Counted from the first letter of the stretch, positions 1 to 10,478 are shown. The stretch is DNA of 64,000 nucleotides from Domibacillus antri (GCF_001936625.1 NZ_MSDU01000003.1:1-64000); one strand, 5' to 3'. A program made the numbers and translations. Notes: generated by a model from the sequence alone, not told the origin.

Positions 1-47
1 GTGTCTTTTGACATGAGCCAGACATTGAGCCTTATAGGCGCAGAGCA

Positions 48-70
48 AACCACCACTTATACTGGTGGTT
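48..70 (-). terminator. hairpin at 3' end of iolB
   Basis: An 8-bp inverted repeat (AACCACCA/TGGTGGTT, 7-nt loop) overlaps the iolB stop codon. Only a short T run follows on the minus strand, so it may be a weak terminator or an mRNA-stabilising hairpin. The first 47 bases of the window hold no recognisable gene. Confidence 0.35.
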
Positions 71-860
71 CTGATTTTTCCGGCCAGATTTTTGCATCCG
101 GCTCCATCAGCCATTCATGCTCTTTTTCAAAGATGCGTTCCGTCCATGGATTGCCGTCTAAGTGCCGGATCATCCAGCAGAAATACATCGCATAACCGGG
201 AGCTGTGGCCTGCGGGTGATCAAGGTCTCCCGGGATGGTAATGAAGCTGTTATGCACGACACGATGCGCTTCTTCTCCGACCATCGCACAGCCAAATCCC
301 TGCGGTTTATCAAACCGGTAGTAATATACTTCCGGCTGATCGTGATGGTGCGGCGGATAGCTTGACCATCGTCCTGGATGCGAAATCACTTCACCGATCA
401 CCAGATTTGAATACGGTGCACTTTCATAATCAAAAATGGTCCGGATCGTACGAAGAGCGGTGTCCTGCCATACTCCTTCACCTGCATTCACACTTTGACA
501 GTCAGCCGGTGTGTATAATTTAGCGTCAAATTGTTTTTCGTTGTTCGTTTTTTGTACAAGTACTTCACTAGCGGCATGAGCCGTTATTTTCACCTCTACA
601 CCCATCGGCACGTGCAGGCAATGCGGATCTTCTGTAAACACATCATCGCGCTTCACCTTCACTAATTCGCCGTTCCATTCCATGGTCACCGAGCCTTCAA
701 GAGGTAAAACGGCTGTTTCTTTTTCATCGTCAGACAGGCAGATGCTTTCTCCCTCTGCCAGCCTGTAAATCCCGATATCTTGAAGCATGTCGCTATGCTT
801 GCCATTCATTTCCGTCAAGGATGTATATCCCTGCTTTAACTCACCCAATTTTTCAAACAT
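57..860 (-). CDS. iolB: 5-deoxy-glucuronate isomerase IolB
   Basis: A 267-residue bicupin protein, the usual IolB length. It isomerises 5-deoxy-D-glucuronate to 2-deoxy-5-keto-D-gluconate in myo-inositol breakdown, in the cytoplasm. The metal-binding cupin motif PPHHHDQPEVYYYRF is visible in the second half. The ATG is preceded by GGAGGAGC inside the end of iolJ, and the two genes overlap by 8 bp, which implies translational coupling. It is the last iol gene visible; any further operon genes lie beyond the left edge. Confidence 0.95.
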   Translation of the reverse strand: MFEKLGELKQGYTSLTEMNGKHSDMLQDIGIYRLAEGESICLSDDEKETAVLPLEGSVTMEWNGELVKVKRDDVFTEDPHCLHVPMGVEVKITAHAASEVLVQKTNNEKQFDAKLYTPADCQSVNAGEGVWQDTALRTIRTIFDYESAPYSNLVIGEVISHPGRWSSYPPHHHDQPEVYYYRFDKPQGFGCAMVGEEAHRVVHNSFITIPGDLDHPQATAPGYAMYFCWMIRHLDGNPWTERIFEKEHEWLMEPDAKIWPEKSEPPV

Positions 861-1707
861 GATGCTCCTCCTTCACACGTCCCGCGCTGTCAAACATACG
901 CATATGACGTTTTACATTTTCACATGCTGCTTCTATCACACGTTCATGGTACGTAAAGTAATCATTGAATGGAGCGTCTTCATTGACAGAACTCACAACA
1001 TGGTTAAATGTAGCCGTTGCAACGTTGATTTTCCGGATGCCCAAATGGATGCATGTACGGAAGTCTTCTTCTGTCAAACCGGAACCGCCATGCAGCACGA
1101 GCGGCGTGTCCACTTCGTTATTGATTTCTTCCAAACGGTCAACACGCAAGTTCGGGTCTCCTTTGTAAAAGCCGTGCGCGTTGCCGATTGCCACCGCCAG
1201 CGCGTCGATATTCGTTTCGTCCGCAAACCGCTTCGCTTCTTCTACTGATGTAATTAAAATATCGATGTCAACCGATCCATCTTCACTGCCGCCGACCTGG
1301 CCAATTTCCGCTTCCACCGTTGCGCCGTATTCACAGGCAATGGCCGCCATTTTTTTCGTTTCAGCAATGTTGTCTTCGAGCGGATGGTGAGAACCGTCAT
1401 ACATAATAGAAGAAAAGCCGATTTCAAGTGCTTCACGGATTTTTTCTTCCGTTATGCCATGGTCAAAGTGAACAGCGACCGGCACGGCTGCTTTTTTTGC
1501 TGCTTCCACCATGACCGGGCCAATGAGATGAAGCGGTGAGTGTTTTAAACGTACTTCTGCAATCTGCAAAATAAGGGGCGACTGCAGTTCTTCTGCTGCC
1601 TGTACGGCTGCCATGACCATTTCCATATTTGCGACACTGAATGCGCCGACACCATAATTGCCTGCTTCTGCCTGATCCAAAATCTCTTTCATTTTCACTA
1701 ATGGCAT
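853..1707 (-). CDS. iolJ: 6-phospho-5-dehydro-2-deoxy-D-gluconate aldolase IolJ
   Basis: A 284-residue class II, zinc-dependent aldolase of the fructose-bisphosphate aldolase family. In the inositol pathway it cleaves 2-deoxy-5-keto-gluconate-6-phosphate into dihydroxyacetone phosphate and malonate semialdehyde. Visible zinc and phosphate-binding motifs are VHFDHG (about residue 80) and LHGGSG (about 208). AAGGAG sits 7 nt before the ATG. It lies 12 bp after iolE and overlaps iolB. The family also contains Fba and tagatose-bisphosphate aldolases; the neighbours decide the substrate. Confidence 0.93.
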   Translation of the reverse strand: MPLVKMKEILDQAEAGNYGVGAFSVANMEMVMAAVQAAEELQSPLILQIAEVRLKHSPLHLIGPVMVEAAKKAAVPVAVHFDHGITEEKIREALEIGFSSIMYDGSHHPLEDNIAETKKMAAIACEYGATVEAEIGQVGGSEDGSVDIDILITSVEEAKRFADETNIDALAVAIGNAHGFYKGDPNLRVDRLEEINNEVDTPLVLHGGSGLTEEDFRTCIHLGIRKINVATATFNHVVSSVNEDAPFNDYFTYHERVIEAACENVKRHMRMFDSAGRVKEEHHV

Positions 1708-1719
1708 TGTCCTTCTCCT

Positions 1720-2616
1720 TTATAATCCACTTGTTTCGCGAATGTATCGGCGGGCTTTCAGCGCATATTCAAACGGATTTGCCAAAGCCGGGTCCTGTTC
1801 CGCTTCAACAACAAACCAACCTGTATATCCTGCTTCAGACAGCGCTTCAAACACCGGTTTAAAATCGATGACACCATCACCCGGCACTGTAAAAACACCG
1901 CCTTTGACCGCGCGTAAAAAGCTCCATTTTTCATCGCGTACTTTTTGCGCCACTTCCGCACGAATATCTTTTAAATGAACGTGGCGGATGCGGTCCATAT
2001 AGGTTTTTAAAATGTGCAGATGATCTTCTCCTGAAAAAACAAGGTGGCCGGTATCGTACAAAAGCGATACTTTATCAGCATCTGTTTCATCCATTAAGCG
2101 GGCAATTTCATCCGTTGTTTGAATACCCGTTCCCATATGATGATGGTACACAATTTTCATGTCTTTCTCCGCTGCCAGATCACCAAGACGATGCAATCCA
2201 TCCACAAGCAGCTGCCATTCTTCTTCTGTGAAAACCGGCTTTTGGTCAAAGACCGGTGTTTCCATCTGACCTTGGATGCTGTTGCCCTGCTCGGAAACGA
2301 CGATGACATCGGCACCCATTTCATGCAGAAAGTCGCGGTGTTCTATAAATGCCGCTTTTGTGTCCTCAAACGGCTTTGATGTTAAAAAGGAACTGAACCA
2401 AGCGCTGGCAATACTTATCCCGCGAAGCTCAAGTGCTTTTTTCAAAATACCTGTATCACGCGGATATTTGTTGCCTACTTCACTTCCTGTAAATCCAGCC
2501 AGGGCCATCTCGCTAATACATTGTTCAAATGTTGCTTCTCCGCCAAGTTCCGGCAGATCATCATTTGTCCAGCCAATCGGCGCAATCGCCAGCTTCACCT
2601 GTTTGTCCATAAACAT
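1720..2616 (-). CDS. iolE: inosose dehydratase IolE
   Basis: A TIM-barrel protein of the xylose-isomerase-like superfamily that dehydrates 2-keto-myo-inositol to 3D-trihydroxycyclohexane-1,2-dione. Metal-site segments [19 protein letters not shown] and VVEAEQDP are in the expected order. The frame opens at 2634, but GGAGG at the first upstream codons sits 8 nt before the ATG at 2616, giving 298 residues (start MFMDKQ), close to the usual IolE length. With that start it lies 14 bp after the iolD stop instead of overlapping it. Confidence 0.93.
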   Translation of the reverse strand: MFMDKQVKLAIAPIGWTNDDLPELGGEATFEQCISEMALAGFTGSEVGNKYPRDTGILKKALELRGISIASAWFSSFLTSKPFEDTKAAFIEHRDFLHEMGADVIVVSEQGNSIQGQMETPVFDQKPVFTEEEWQLLVDGLHRLGDLAAEKDMKIVYHHHMGTGIQTTDEIARLMDETDADKVSLLYDTGHLVFSGEDHLHILKTYMDRIRHVHLKDIRAEVAQKVRDEKWSFLRAVKGGVFTVPGDGVIDFKPVFEALSEAGYTGWFVVEAEQDPALANPFEYALKARRYIRETSGL

Positions 2617-2630
2617 TGTCGTTTCCTCCA

Positions 2631-4553
2631 TCAATACGCGCGCGCTTTTTCAAGATTTGTCTTTTTCTTTTCGAATGCATGCTGGATACTTTCATTTTCT
2701 GACACTTCGGCAATGCCCACGTGCCACCATGAATCGTAGCCATGCGTCATCGTTTTCGGCAGCACTTTAATGTCAATCAGCGTACTGATTGTTTGTTTTT
2801 TCGAATCTTCAATTGCTGCTTCAAGTTCCTCCATTGTGTGGACAGAATATGTTTTTGCACCATAACCAGCTGCTACCTGTGCAAAATTGACCTTCATGAT
2901 TTCGCCGTCCATTTTCCCAGTCTGCGGGCTGCGCTTGCGGAATTCCGTGCCAAAGCTTCCCATGCCATTTTCCATCTGCAGATTGTTAATGCAGCCGAAA
3001 CCGGAATTGTCGAACAGGATGATATTTACTTTTTTCCCTTCCTGCATACTGGTCACAAGCTCCGTATGAAGCATTAAAAAGCTTCCGTCCCCCACCATCG
3101 CGTATACTTCTTTGTCTGGCTCGGCCAGCTTTGCGCCGAATGCACCGGCAATTTCATAACCCATGCATGAGTAGCCGTACTCCATATGGTACGTGTTGCG
3201 TGATTTTGCTGCCCACATTCGCTGCAAATCCCCCGGCAGGCTGCCTGCCGCGCCGACGATGATGGCATTGTCATCCAACAGATCGTTTATTTTTCCGATC
3301 ACACTCGTCTGCGTCAACTCAGTGTTCAATGCTTCTTTATACTCCGGCAGCTTTTCATCCAGATGACCGGCAATTTCCGGCGTGAACCCCTCTCCGTATG
3401 TAACACCGTACAAGCGTTTCAGTTCATCCTGCCAGCCCTGTTTAGCTTCCACAATTTCGTTTGCATAGCTGGATTTATAGTCACCAAGCGCAGTTGAAAT
3501 AGCTTCGAGTCCCGCTTTTGCATCCGCTACTACTTTCACTGCATCAAGCTTTGAAGCATGGAATTCCGAAATGTTAATAGTCAGTACATCCGCATTAGCA
3601 AATAACTGCTTAGAAGCAGTTGTAAAATCGGTAAAGCGTGTGCCGACACCAATAATGACATCCGCTTCTTTGGCAATGGCGTTTGCGGCTGCGTTTCCTG
3701 TGACGCCAATTCCTCCGAGATTCAGCGGATGACTGCTTTCCACACCGCTTTTCCCCGCCTGCGTTTCACCGAATGGGATATGGAATGTTTCCGCAAATTG
3801 AACAAATGAATCAGCTGCTTCTGAATACCGGACACCGCCGCCGAAAATGAGCAAAGGCTTTTTCTTTGATTGAATGAGCTTCACAGCATCCTGCACACTT
3901 TCACGCGACGGCTCACGGCGTTCAATACGGTGAACGCGTTTATGAAAAAAGCTTTTTGGGAAGTCCCATGCTTCCCCCTGTACATCCTGCGGCAGTGCAA
4001 TGGTGACGGCACCGGTATCAGCCGGGTTTGTCAATACACGCATAGCGTTGATCATCGCAGACATAAGCTGCTCCGGACGGCTGACGCGGTCCCAGTATTT
4101 GCTGACAGGACGGAACGCATCATTAGTTGAAATCGACAGATCATGTGTCTGCTCGATTTGCTGCAGGACGGGATCCGGCTGACGTGTCGCAAACACATCA
4201 CCCGGCAACAATAAAAGCGGGATATTGTTCGCTGTTGCCGTTGCAGCGGATGTCACCATGTTCGCTGCCCCAGGACCAACGGAAGATGTGCAGGCGATAA
4301 TCTGTTTCCGGTGCTTCTGCTTCGCAAATGCCATCGCCGCATTTGCCATTCCCTGCTCATTGCGGCCTTGATACACTTCAAGTTCCCCTGCATTTTCCTC
4401 GAGCGCCTGGCCAAGACCCGTTACGTTTCCATGACCAAAAATGGTAAAAATGCCTTTTATAAACCGCTCTTGTTTACCGTCAAATTCCACAAATTGATGA
4501 TTTAAAAAGTTAACAACAGCCTGTGCGGTTGTTAAACGAATTGTGTTTGTCAT
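2631..4553 (-). CDS. iolD: 3D-(3,5/4)-trihydroxycyclohexane-1,2-dione hydrolase IolD
   Basis: A thiamine-diphosphate enzyme of the acetolactate-synthase family, 640 residues from the ATG at 4553. It opens the diketone ring to 5-deoxy-glucuronate. The N-terminal Pyr domain shows the ThDP-activating glutamate in [11 protein letters not shown], and the C-terminal domain shows the GDGSF-to-N ThDP/Mg motif (VGDGSFLML, then FDNSGFG). The frame runs open to 4580, but AGAGGAGT before 4553 fixes the start at MTNTIRL. A 93-nt gap with a strong hairpin separates it from iolA. Confidence 0.95.
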   Translation of the reverse strand: MTNTIRLTTAQAVVNFLNHQFVEFDGKQERFIKGIFTIFGHGNVTGLGQALEENAGELEVYQGRNEQGMANAAMAFAKQKHRKQIIACTSSVGPGAANMVTSAATATANNIPLLLLPGDVFATRQPDPVLQQIEQTHDLSISTNDAFRPVSKYWDRVSRPEQLMSAMINAMRVLTNPADTGAVTIALPQDVQGEAWDFPKSFFHKRVHRIERREPSRESVQDAVKLIQSKKKPLLIFGGGVRYSEAADSFVQFAETFHIPFGETQAGKSGVESSHPLNLGGIGVTGNAAANAIAKEADVIIGVGTRFTDFTTASKQLFANADVLTINISEFHASKLDAVKVVADAKAGLEAISTALGDYKSSYANEIVEAKQGWQDELKRLYGVTYGEGFTPEIAGHLDEKLPEYKEALNTELTQTSVIGKINDLLDDNAIIVGAAGSLPGDLQRMWAAKSRNTYHMEYGYSCMGYEIAGAFGAKLAEPDKEVYAMVGDGSFLMLHTELVTSMQEGKKVNIILFDNSGFGCINNLQMENGMGSFGTEFRKRSPQTGKMDGEIMKVNFAQVAAGYGAKTYSVHTMEELEAAIEDSKKQTISTLIDIKVLPKTMTHGYDSWWHVGIAEVSENESIQHAFEKKKTNLEKARAY

Positions 4554-4591
4554 ACTCTGTACTCCTCTCAAGATAGGCATAAAGACAAGGA

Positions 4592-4633
4592 AAGGGAAGC
4601 GGCGTGGACAGCCGGCGTCCCTCCTCTTCCCTT
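4592..4633 (-). other. intercistronic hairpin between iolA and iolD
   Basis: An 8-bp outer stem (AAGGGAAG/CTTCCCTT) with a GC-rich interior lies in the 93-nt gap between iolA and iolD. No T run follows on the minus strand, so it looks more like an mRNA processing or stabilising element than a terminator. The role is inferred. Confidence 0.45.
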
Positions 4634-4646
4634 CACTTTCACACCA

Positions 4647-6110
4647 TTACTTCACATAACGGGCTGTAACCATTTTCTTGCGTGTGTAGAACTCGACGCC
4701 GTCTTTTCCATTTGCATGAAGATCCCCGTAAAATGAATCTTTGTAGCCAGAGAACGGGAAGAATGCCATTGGTGCCGGAACACCCACGTTAATGCCCAGC
4801 ATGCCCGCATGAATCGTTTCACGGAACTGGCGTACAGCGGATGCACTGTCTGTGTACAGGCATGCACCGTTTGCAAGTGTGGATGCATTCGCTGTTTCAA
4901 CCGCTTCCGTCAGGTCTTTCACACGGACGATGGAGAGAACCGGTGCGAAAATTTCATCCTGCCAGATTTTCATGTCTGTCGTAACATGGTCAAAAATCGT
5001 GGCGCCGAGGAAATAGCCATCGCCGTTTGCCGCTTCATCTTTACGGCCGTCACGGACAAGTGATGCGCCCTGCTCTATGCCTGATTCGATGTAGCCGATT
5101 GTGCGCTGTTTTGCATTTTCGCGAATGACCGGGCCAAGGAATACACCGTCATCGAGACCGTTTCCGATTGTGATATTGTCTGCTGCTTCTTTCAGTTTCG
5201 CGATCAGCTCATCAGCAATGCTTTCTTCTACCGCAACAACGGCCGCCGCCATGCAGCGTTCACCGGCTGATCCGAATGCCGCACTTGTAATTTCTTTCGC
5301 CGCAAGATCCAGGTTGGCATCCGCCAGTACGATGGAGTGATTTTTTGCTCCCGCAAGCGCCTGAACGCGTTTTAAGTTTGCTGTTCCTGTTTTGTATACG
5401 TACTCAGCCACCGGCTGGGAGCCGACAAATGAAATGGCTTTTACATCTTTATGCTCCAATAGGCCATTTACAACGTCATGCGCACCGTTAACGATGTTCA
5501 AGACACCGTCCGGAAGACCTGCTTCTTTAAATAAGTCCACAATGCGTGCTGCTAAAAGCGGCGTGCGCTCTGATGGCTTCAAGACGAACGTATTTCCGCA
5601 GGCGATCGCGAGCGGGAACATCCAGCAAGGCACCATCATCGGGAAGTTGAATGGTGTAATACCGCCGACAACCCCGATCGGATAACGGTACATTCCTGAT
5701 TCAATGTTCGTTGCGATGTCCGGAAGCTGGCTGCCCATCATGAGTGTTGGCGCACCTGCCGCGAATTCCACACACTCAATGCCGCGCTGCACTTCACCCA
5801 TTGCTTCAGAAAGGCTTTTGCCATTTTCAATTGTGACAAGCTTCGCAAGCTCTTCCCAGTTATCTACAAGAAGCTGCTGGTATTTGAACAGAATGCGTGA
5901 ACGCTTTGGCACCGATACTTGCGACCATGTTTTGAAGGCTTCATTCGCCGCCTGTACCGCGCGGTTGACATCTTCTTTTGTCGAAAGAGGCACTTCCGCC
6001 AGCGCTTCACCTGTAGCCGGGTTTACAACGATTTCTGTTTGATCAGATGCAGAGTCTACCCACTCGCCATTAATATAATTTTGAAGTTGTTTCACTGTTG
6101 TTTGTGTCAT
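4647..6110 (-). CDS. iolA: (methyl)malonate-semialdehyde dehydrogenase IolA
   Basis: A 487-residue CoA-acylating aldehyde dehydrogenase. In this pathway it converts malonate semialdehyde to acetyl-CoA and CO2. The catalytic-cysteine motif [11 protein letters not shown] (about residue 280), the preceding [11 protein letters not shown] segment and [11 protein letters not shown] are typical of the MmsA/IolA branch. The start has AAGGGG 9 nt upstream. It follows iolC by 21 bp. The enzyme could also act in valine catabolism, but the operon argues for inositol. Confidence 0.94.
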   Translation of the reverse strand: MTQTTVKQLQNYINGEWVDSASDQTEIVVNPATGEALAEVPLSTKEDVNRAVQAANEAFKTWSQVSVPKRSRILFKYQQLLVDNWEELAKLVTIENGKSLSEAMGEVQRGIECVEFAAGAPTLMMGSQLPDIATNIESGMYRYPIGVVGGITPFNFPMMVPCWMFPLAIACGNTFVLKPSERTPLLAARIVDLFKEAGLPDGVLNIVNGAHDVVNGLLEHKDVKAISFVGSQPVAEYVYKTGTANLKRVQALAGAKNHSIVLADANLDLAAKEITSAAFGSAGERCMAAAVVAVEESIADELIAKLKEAADNITIGNGLDDGVFLGPVIRENAKQRTIGYIESGIEQGASLVRDGRKDEAANGDGYFLGATIFDHVTTDMKIWQDEIFAPVLSIVRVKDLTEAVETANASTLANGACLYTDSASAVRQFRETIHAGMLGINVGVPAPMAFFPFSGYKDSFYGDLHANGKDGVEFYTRKKMVTARYVK

Positions 6111-6131
6111 GCTTCATTCCCCTTTTCTTCA

Positions 6132-7133
6132 TTAAACGGTTTCGTAAATCGCTGTATCCATGTGTTCTGTCAATTCCTGTTCCGTTGGCATGGCATCTGA
6201 GCAGCTGTGGCGGGAAATAACGATCGAAGCAGAGGCACTGCCCATTTTCATTGCTTCCGACACGTCATGGCCAGTCATCAATCCGTATATGAAGGCCGAT
6301 GCATACGAATCACCCGCACCGAACGTTTTCAGTACATTTGTCCGAAAAATGCCGCTTCGGTAGGAACCGCCATCTTTTGTGTATGCGATCGAGCCGGCGC
6401 CTCCATGTTTAATGACGACGATTTCCGCGCGATGGGAGAACCAGCGTGATGCGGTGTAGTGATCATCAGATTCTTTAATATTTAGCAGTTTTTCCATCAT
6501 ATCGAACTCTTCACGTGTGCCGATAATGACATCACATTTTTCGGCTGCGAGATTATAATAGACGGCCGTTTCGGCTTCATCTGTCCACGTGTAAGGGCGG
6601 TAATCAAGATCAAAAAAGACCGTTACATCGTGTTTGACCGCATATTCCAATGCAACAAACACTGCTTCACGGGAAGGACTTGCGGCGAGCGCAGTACCCG
6701 AAATCAAAAGTGCTTTTGACTGCTTAATATAGTCTTCGCTCACTTCTGAAGGATACAATTTCAAATCAGCCGCATTGTCGCGGTACATCAGAATACTGCA
6801 CTCATCCGGGCTTTTAATTTCCGTAAATGCAAGTCCTGTCACAGCACCTGTTTTGTCAATCGTGACACCGTCTGTATTAATGTTGTTTTTTTCTAAATAC
6901 TGTGTAATAAATCGACCCATCTGATCATCTGCGACTTTGCCAATAAAACCTGTCTTCTGGCCAAGGCGCGCGGATCCGATTGCGATGTTCGCCGGCGAAC
7001 CGCCGACATATTTCGTAAAGGTGCTCGTCTCTTCCATCGGACGGTTTGTTTCGTTTGCATTTAAATCGATACATAAGCGGCCAACCGCGATGATGTCGAG
7101 CGGCCGATCATTCGAAAATTTAAGCGGATTCAT
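6132..7133 (-). CDS. iolC: 5-dehydro-2-deoxygluconokinase IolC
   Basis: A 333-residue PfkB-family sugar kinase that phosphorylates 2-deoxy-5-keto-gluconate, the substrate made by IolB. It carries the N-terminal GGSPANIAIG substrate motif and the C-terminal anion-hole and catalytic-base motif FGAGDSYASAFIYG (about residue 270). GGAAGG lies 8 nt before the ATG. It lies between iolG (50-bp gap) and iolA. Confidence 0.94.
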   Translation of the reverse strand: MNPLKFSNDRPLDIIAVGRLCIDLNANETNRPMEETSTFTKYVGGSPANIAIGSARLGQKTGFIGKVADDQMGRFITQYLEKNNINTDGVTIDKTGAVTGLAFTEIKSPDECSILMYRDNAADLKLYPSEVSEDYIKQSKALLISGTALAASPSREAVFVALEYAVKHDVTVFFDLDYRPYTWTDEAETAVYYNLAAEKCDVIIGTREEFDMMEKLLNIKESDDHYTASRWFSHRAEIVVIKHGGAGSIAYTKDGGSYRSGIFRTNVLKTFGAGDSYASAFIYGLMTGHDVSEAMKMGSASASIVISRHSCSDAMPTEQELTEHMDTAIYETV

Positions 7134-7183
7134 AGTGTGTCCTTCCTTTCGTCCGGTGTCCCTCTAACTTATAAAACGCTTTC

Positions 7184-8206
7184 TTAAATGACCGTTGGTG
7201 ACGCTTCCTGCTGAAGCCGAACAGGAACGCCTGTTTCAAGTGACTTTTTCGCTGCTTTCGCTATGCGCTCAGCCTGTAATCCATCGAATCCGCTGCAAGT
7301 AACCATTCCATTTTCAAGGCAGGCAAAGGCAAATTCAGTGACTTCATCGATGTACGCTTGTGTGTAACGCTCAAGGAAAAAGTAAAGCGGTTTCTCTTTT
7401 GCGACATGATCGGCAGTAGAGACTTCAACGGTTGTTGCACGATTATTCTCAGCTTGTGCGGCTCCTTTATCGCCAAAAATTTCAAGCCGCTGGTCATATC
7501 CATATGCCGCCCGCCGGCTGTTATCGATCACACCGAGTGCACCATTTGCAAATTTTAATGAAATGACTGCCGTGTCAATATCGCCAGCTTCGCCGATTGC
7601 CGGATCAACAAGAACCGCACCGTAAGCGGATACTTCCACTACTTCACTTCCCATAATATAACGGGCCATATCGAAATCGTGAATCGTCATATCCATAAAC
7701 AATCCGCCTGACGATTTAATATAATCGATACCCGGCGGCTGCGGATCGCGGGATGTAATGCGTAAAATGTGTGGCTGACCAATTTCTCCATTTTGCACAA
7801 TCGCGCGGATTTTACGAAAGTTCGGGTCAAAACGGCGGTTGAATCCGACCTGAAGCTTTACGCCTGCTTTTTCCACTTCAGCAAGAGCGGCTTCTGTTTC
7901 TTCTACAGAAAAACTAACCGGCTTTTCGCAAAAAATGTGTTTTCCGGCAGCAGCCGCTTCTTTAATAATTGTGGCATGCGTCGTTGTTGGTGAACAAATG
8001 AAAACGGCATCAATTTCTTCATCATTTAATAAGTCGTGATAGTCTGTCGTTAAAACATCAATTTTTTTTGAAGATGCCCATGATCCGAGGTGATCAGTTA
8101 CAACGTCCGAAACACTCTTTACACGAATTTGGGGGATAAGTTGTAAATTATCGACGTGCAGCTGTCCAATTCGTCCCGCACCGATAATGCCTACTGTTAA
8201 TTTCAT
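7184..8206 (-). CDS. iolG: inositol 2-dehydrogenase IolG (first gene of the iol run)
   Basis: A Gfo/Idh/MocA-family NAD-dependent dehydrogenase, 340 residues from the ATG at 8206. It oxidises myo-inositol to 2-keto-myo-inositol. The Rossmann motif GIIGAGRIG is at residue 6, followed by the family ECEKP-like FCEKPVS and the active-site segment GGLFMDMTIHDFDMARY. The frame extends to 8290, but AGGAGG 7 nt before 8206 identifies the start. Two LacI-type palindromes lie upstream at 8246 and 8359. Confidence 0.94.
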   Translation of the reverse strand: MKLTVGIIGAGRIGQLHVDNLQLIPQIRVKSVSDVVTDHLGSWASSKKIDVLTTDYHDLLNDEEIDAVFICSPTTTHATIIKEAAAAGKHIFCEKPVSFSVEETEAALAEVEKAGVKLQVGFNRRFDPNFRKIRAIVQNGEIGQPHILRITSRDPQPPGIDYIKSSGGLFMDMTIHDFDMARYIMGSEVVEVSAYGAVLVDPAIGEAGDIDTAVISLKFANGALGVIDNSRRAAYGYDQRLEIFGDKGAAQAENNRATTVEVSTADHVAKEKPLYFFLERYTQAYIDEVTEFAFACLENGMVTCSGFDGLQAERIAKAAKKSLETGVPVRLQQEASPTVI

Positions 8207-8245
8207 GTTAAGTTCCTCCTTTAGGTCCAATGCGTCACACAAATT

Positions 8246-8263
8246 GGTTAAGCGCTTTCTTTT
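8246..8263 (-). promoter_or_regulatory. LacI-type operator upstream of iolG (site 1)
   Basis: Contains GGTTAAGCGCTTTCTTTT with the palindromic core AAGCGCTT at 8250-8257, 40 nt upstream of the iolG start. The same core recurs in other promoter gaps of this region. It matches LacI-family operators better than a strict CcpA cre site. Functional assignment is inferred. Confidence 0.6.
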
Positions 8264-8358
8264 ATTAATCATTATATAGAAATTTTTCACTTACGCAAGG
8301 ATGTTTTCAAACTTTTTAAATTATTTCTTACTTTTTTCATAAAAGTTTCCCTAAATCA

Positions 8359-8376
8359 ATTAAGCGCTTACTCTTT
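8359..8376 (-). promoter_or_regulatory. LacI-type operator upstream of iolG (site 2)
   Basis: A second AAGCGCTT palindrome (core 8362-8369) in the iolG promoter gap, 112 bp from site 1. Two sites in one promoter region would allow looping by a tetrameric repressor. The use is inferred. Confidence 0.55.
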
Positions 8377-8380
8377 TTGT

Positions 8381-8418
8381 GAAAAATAAAAACCGGACAA
8401 TACCGGTTTTTATTTTTC
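8381..8418 (-). terminator. terminator after the LacI gene, upstream of the iolG promoter
   Basis: A near-perfect 16-bp stem (GAAAAATAAAAACCGG and its complement) with a 6-nt loop overlaps the stop codon of the LacI gene. The A/T flanks make it usable in either direction. It separates the ABC-transporter/LacI unit from the iol operon. Confidence 0.85.
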
Positions 8419-9426
8419 TGTCAATAAGTCCTTCACTGATGCCCTCTCCACTAACTCGGGTGAGAGCATAATACGGTGGCCAGGCATATTCGGCTTTTCA
8501 ATTGATTGAAGCAATTGATTAAACGAATATCGAGCCAGTTCTTCAATAGGCTGTGCAATAGTTGTCAGTCCTGGATCGGCAATTTCTGCATGAATCGTAT
8601 TATCAAATCCGATAACAGATATATCTTCCGGGATATGCACACCTGCTTTCCTTGCTTCATTGATGAAAACAACGGCGATTAAATCTGTTACCGTAAAGAC
8701 GGCAGTCGGCTTTTTTTCCATTGCCAAAAGACGCTGCGCCGCCTGCTGGGCTTCTTTAATCGTGGATTTGGAGTTAATAATGAGCTCCTCATCAAGCTCA
8801 ACGCCGCCATCGGACAATGCCTGCTGGAAGCCCGATAAACGCGCGTGCCCGGACTGCCGGTTTTTCTCGGCAATAACGGCCAAGCGGCGGTGGCCCTTTT
8901 TAAGTAAATAGTGCCCGGCCAAATAGCCGCCCCGTACATTATCTGTTGTGACAACATTCGCTGCCACGGCCAGATGATCAACGGAAAACATAAGCAATGG
9001 TACATGACGTTCATTTAGCTTTCGAAATGGTTCCATATCTTTCGGTTCCGTCGCCATAATAATGCCGTCTACCTGTTTTTTTAATAAAAGCTCCAAATAT
9101 TCCTGTTCTCGTTCCCTTTGATAATCGGTGCTGCATAAAATAATGGCGTAGCCGGTCTCTCTGGCATTATTTTCGAGTGCCCGGGCGACCTCAGCGAAAA
9201 AGGGGTTGGCAATATCCGGAACGAGAACACCAATCGTAAACGTTTTCTTACCGGTTAACGCCGCTGCGACACTGCTCGGCTGATAATCCAGCTGCTGCAT
9301 AATCTCGGTGACCCGCTTTCTCGTTTTATCGCTGATCCGGCCGGTATTATTGACGACTTTTGAGACAGTGGCAATCGATACACCTGCTTTTTCTGCTACG
9401 TCATATATCGTGGGTTTCATCTGCAT
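8410..9426 (-). CDS. LacI-family transcriptional regulator (probable inositol regulator)
   Basis: A 338-residue regulator with an N-terminal helix-turn-helix (TIYDVAEKAGVSIATVSKVVN) and a periplasmic-binding-protein-like effector domain (VLVPDIANPFF, then VIGFDN). GAGGAG lies 5 nt before the ATG. A second ATG two codons in is also possible. It sits between the ABC importer and the iol operon, so it is the best candidate repressor of both. This differs from the DeoR-type IolR known in B. subtilis. The effector is unknown. Confidence 0.88.
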   Translation of the reverse strand: MQMKPTIYDVAEKAGVSIATVSKVVNNTGRISDKTRKRVTEIMQQLDYQPSSVAAALTGKKTFTIGVLVPDIANPFFAEVARALENNARETGYAIILCSTDYQREREQEYLELLLKKQVDGIIMATEPKDMEPFRKLNERHVPLLMFSVDHLAVAANVVTTDNVRGGYLAGHYLLKKGHRRLAVIAEKNRQSGHARLSGFQQALSDGGVELDEELIINSKSTIKEAQQAAQRLLAMEKKPTAVFTVTDLIAVVFINEARKAGVHIPEDISVIGFDNTIHAEIADPGLTTIAQPIEELARYSFNQLLQSIEKPNMPGHRIMLSPELVERASVKDLLTEK

Positions 9427-9503
9427 TCAAACTCCTCTAGCTCGTTCTTTTTTATAGCTTACCACGAAAATACTTCGAAGCTCTAAAAATCAATACGATG
9501 TTC

Positions 9504-10478
9504 TTATTCGGAGATGCTCTTTAAGAAGTCCAGCTGCTCCTGCGCATTTTCCGCAGAGATAATATCAATTCCGCTGTCAATACGTTCTTCAACCGTTTCA
9601 CCCTTAATAGCCTTCAATGCGTTTTCAACCCCTTGATATCCCATGTTATAAGGGCTTTGCGCAATGGTACCGGCAAGACCGCCGCTAATAATTGATTCCA
9701 CTGCTTCTTGTGTACCGTCTGTTCCGATCACTTTTGTATCAAGGCCTTTTGCCTCTACTGCACGAAGAACTCCAAGTGCCATATCGTCATTTGCAGCAAA
9801 TACACCTTTCACATCACCGTTGTTCTCCAAGATATTTTCCATAACGGACATCGCTTTCGTTTTATCACTGTCACCAGGCTGCTCTGCAACAATGACCATC
9901 CCCGCGGCTTCAAGTGCTTCTTTCGCTCCTTTGATCCGGTCATCTGTTGCAGGATTTCCAAGCGCACCAGCAATTAGTGCTACTTTATCTCCCTTTTCAA
10001 GCATGGACGCAAGTAATTTACCGCCTTCTTGTCCTGCTGTGAAGTTTTCTGTTCCAATAAACGTTGTTTTTCCTTCAAAATCAGCATCTGAATCAATCAA
10101 TAATATAGGAAGATCTGTTTGTGCAGCCTGCTCTAATACCGGTACAACTGTATCAGGCTGTGAAGGTGATACAACGATCGCACCTGGTGATTGGCTGACC
10201 TGGTCTTCAAGCATGTTTACCTGTTCAATAACTTGTGATTCCGCAGAAGGCCCAACGACTGTTACATCAACCCCAAGCTCTTCCCCTGCCGCTTTCGCAC
10301 CAGCCTCCACGTACTTCCAGTAAGGGCTTGATAACGTTTTCAACACAACGGATACGCTTTCATTTCCGCCGCCGTCACCTGACCCAGACGCGTCGTCTCC
10401 TCCACCGCTGCATCCTGCTACAAACGCCAAACTAGTAACCACTGCTGCTGCACCAAACATTTTAAATTTCTTTTTCAT
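9504..10478 (-). CDS. CUT2-type sugar ABC transporter, substrate-binding lipoprotein
   Basis: A 324-residue lipoprotein with a signal peptide ending in the lipobox FVAGC and a Gly/Ser/Asp-rich linker. The mature part is a ribose/inositol-type periplasmic-binding protein (SPYWKYVEAGAKAAG, later FAANDDMALG and VIGTDG). It captures a sugar or cyclitol outside the membrane for the adjacent permease and ATPase. Context points to inositol, but the sequence alone does not fix the ligand. An AAGCGCTT palindrome lies in the 54-bp gap upstream. Confidence 0.88.
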   Translation of the reverse strand: MKKKFKMFGAAAVVTSLAFVAGCSGGGDDASGSGDGGGNESVSVVLKTLSSPYWKYVEAGAKAAGEELGVDVTVVGPSAESQVIEQVNMLEDQVSQSPGAIVVSPSQPDTVVPVLEQAAQTDLPILLIDSDADFEGKTTFIGTENFTAGQEGGKLLASMLEKGDKVALIAGALGNPATDDRIKGAKEALEAAGMVIVAEQPGDSDKTKAMSVMENILENNGDVKGVFAANDDMALGVLRAVEAKGLDTKVIGTDGTQEAVESIISGGLAGTIAQSPYNMGYQGVENALKAIKGETVEERIDSGIDIISAENAQEQLDFLKSISE

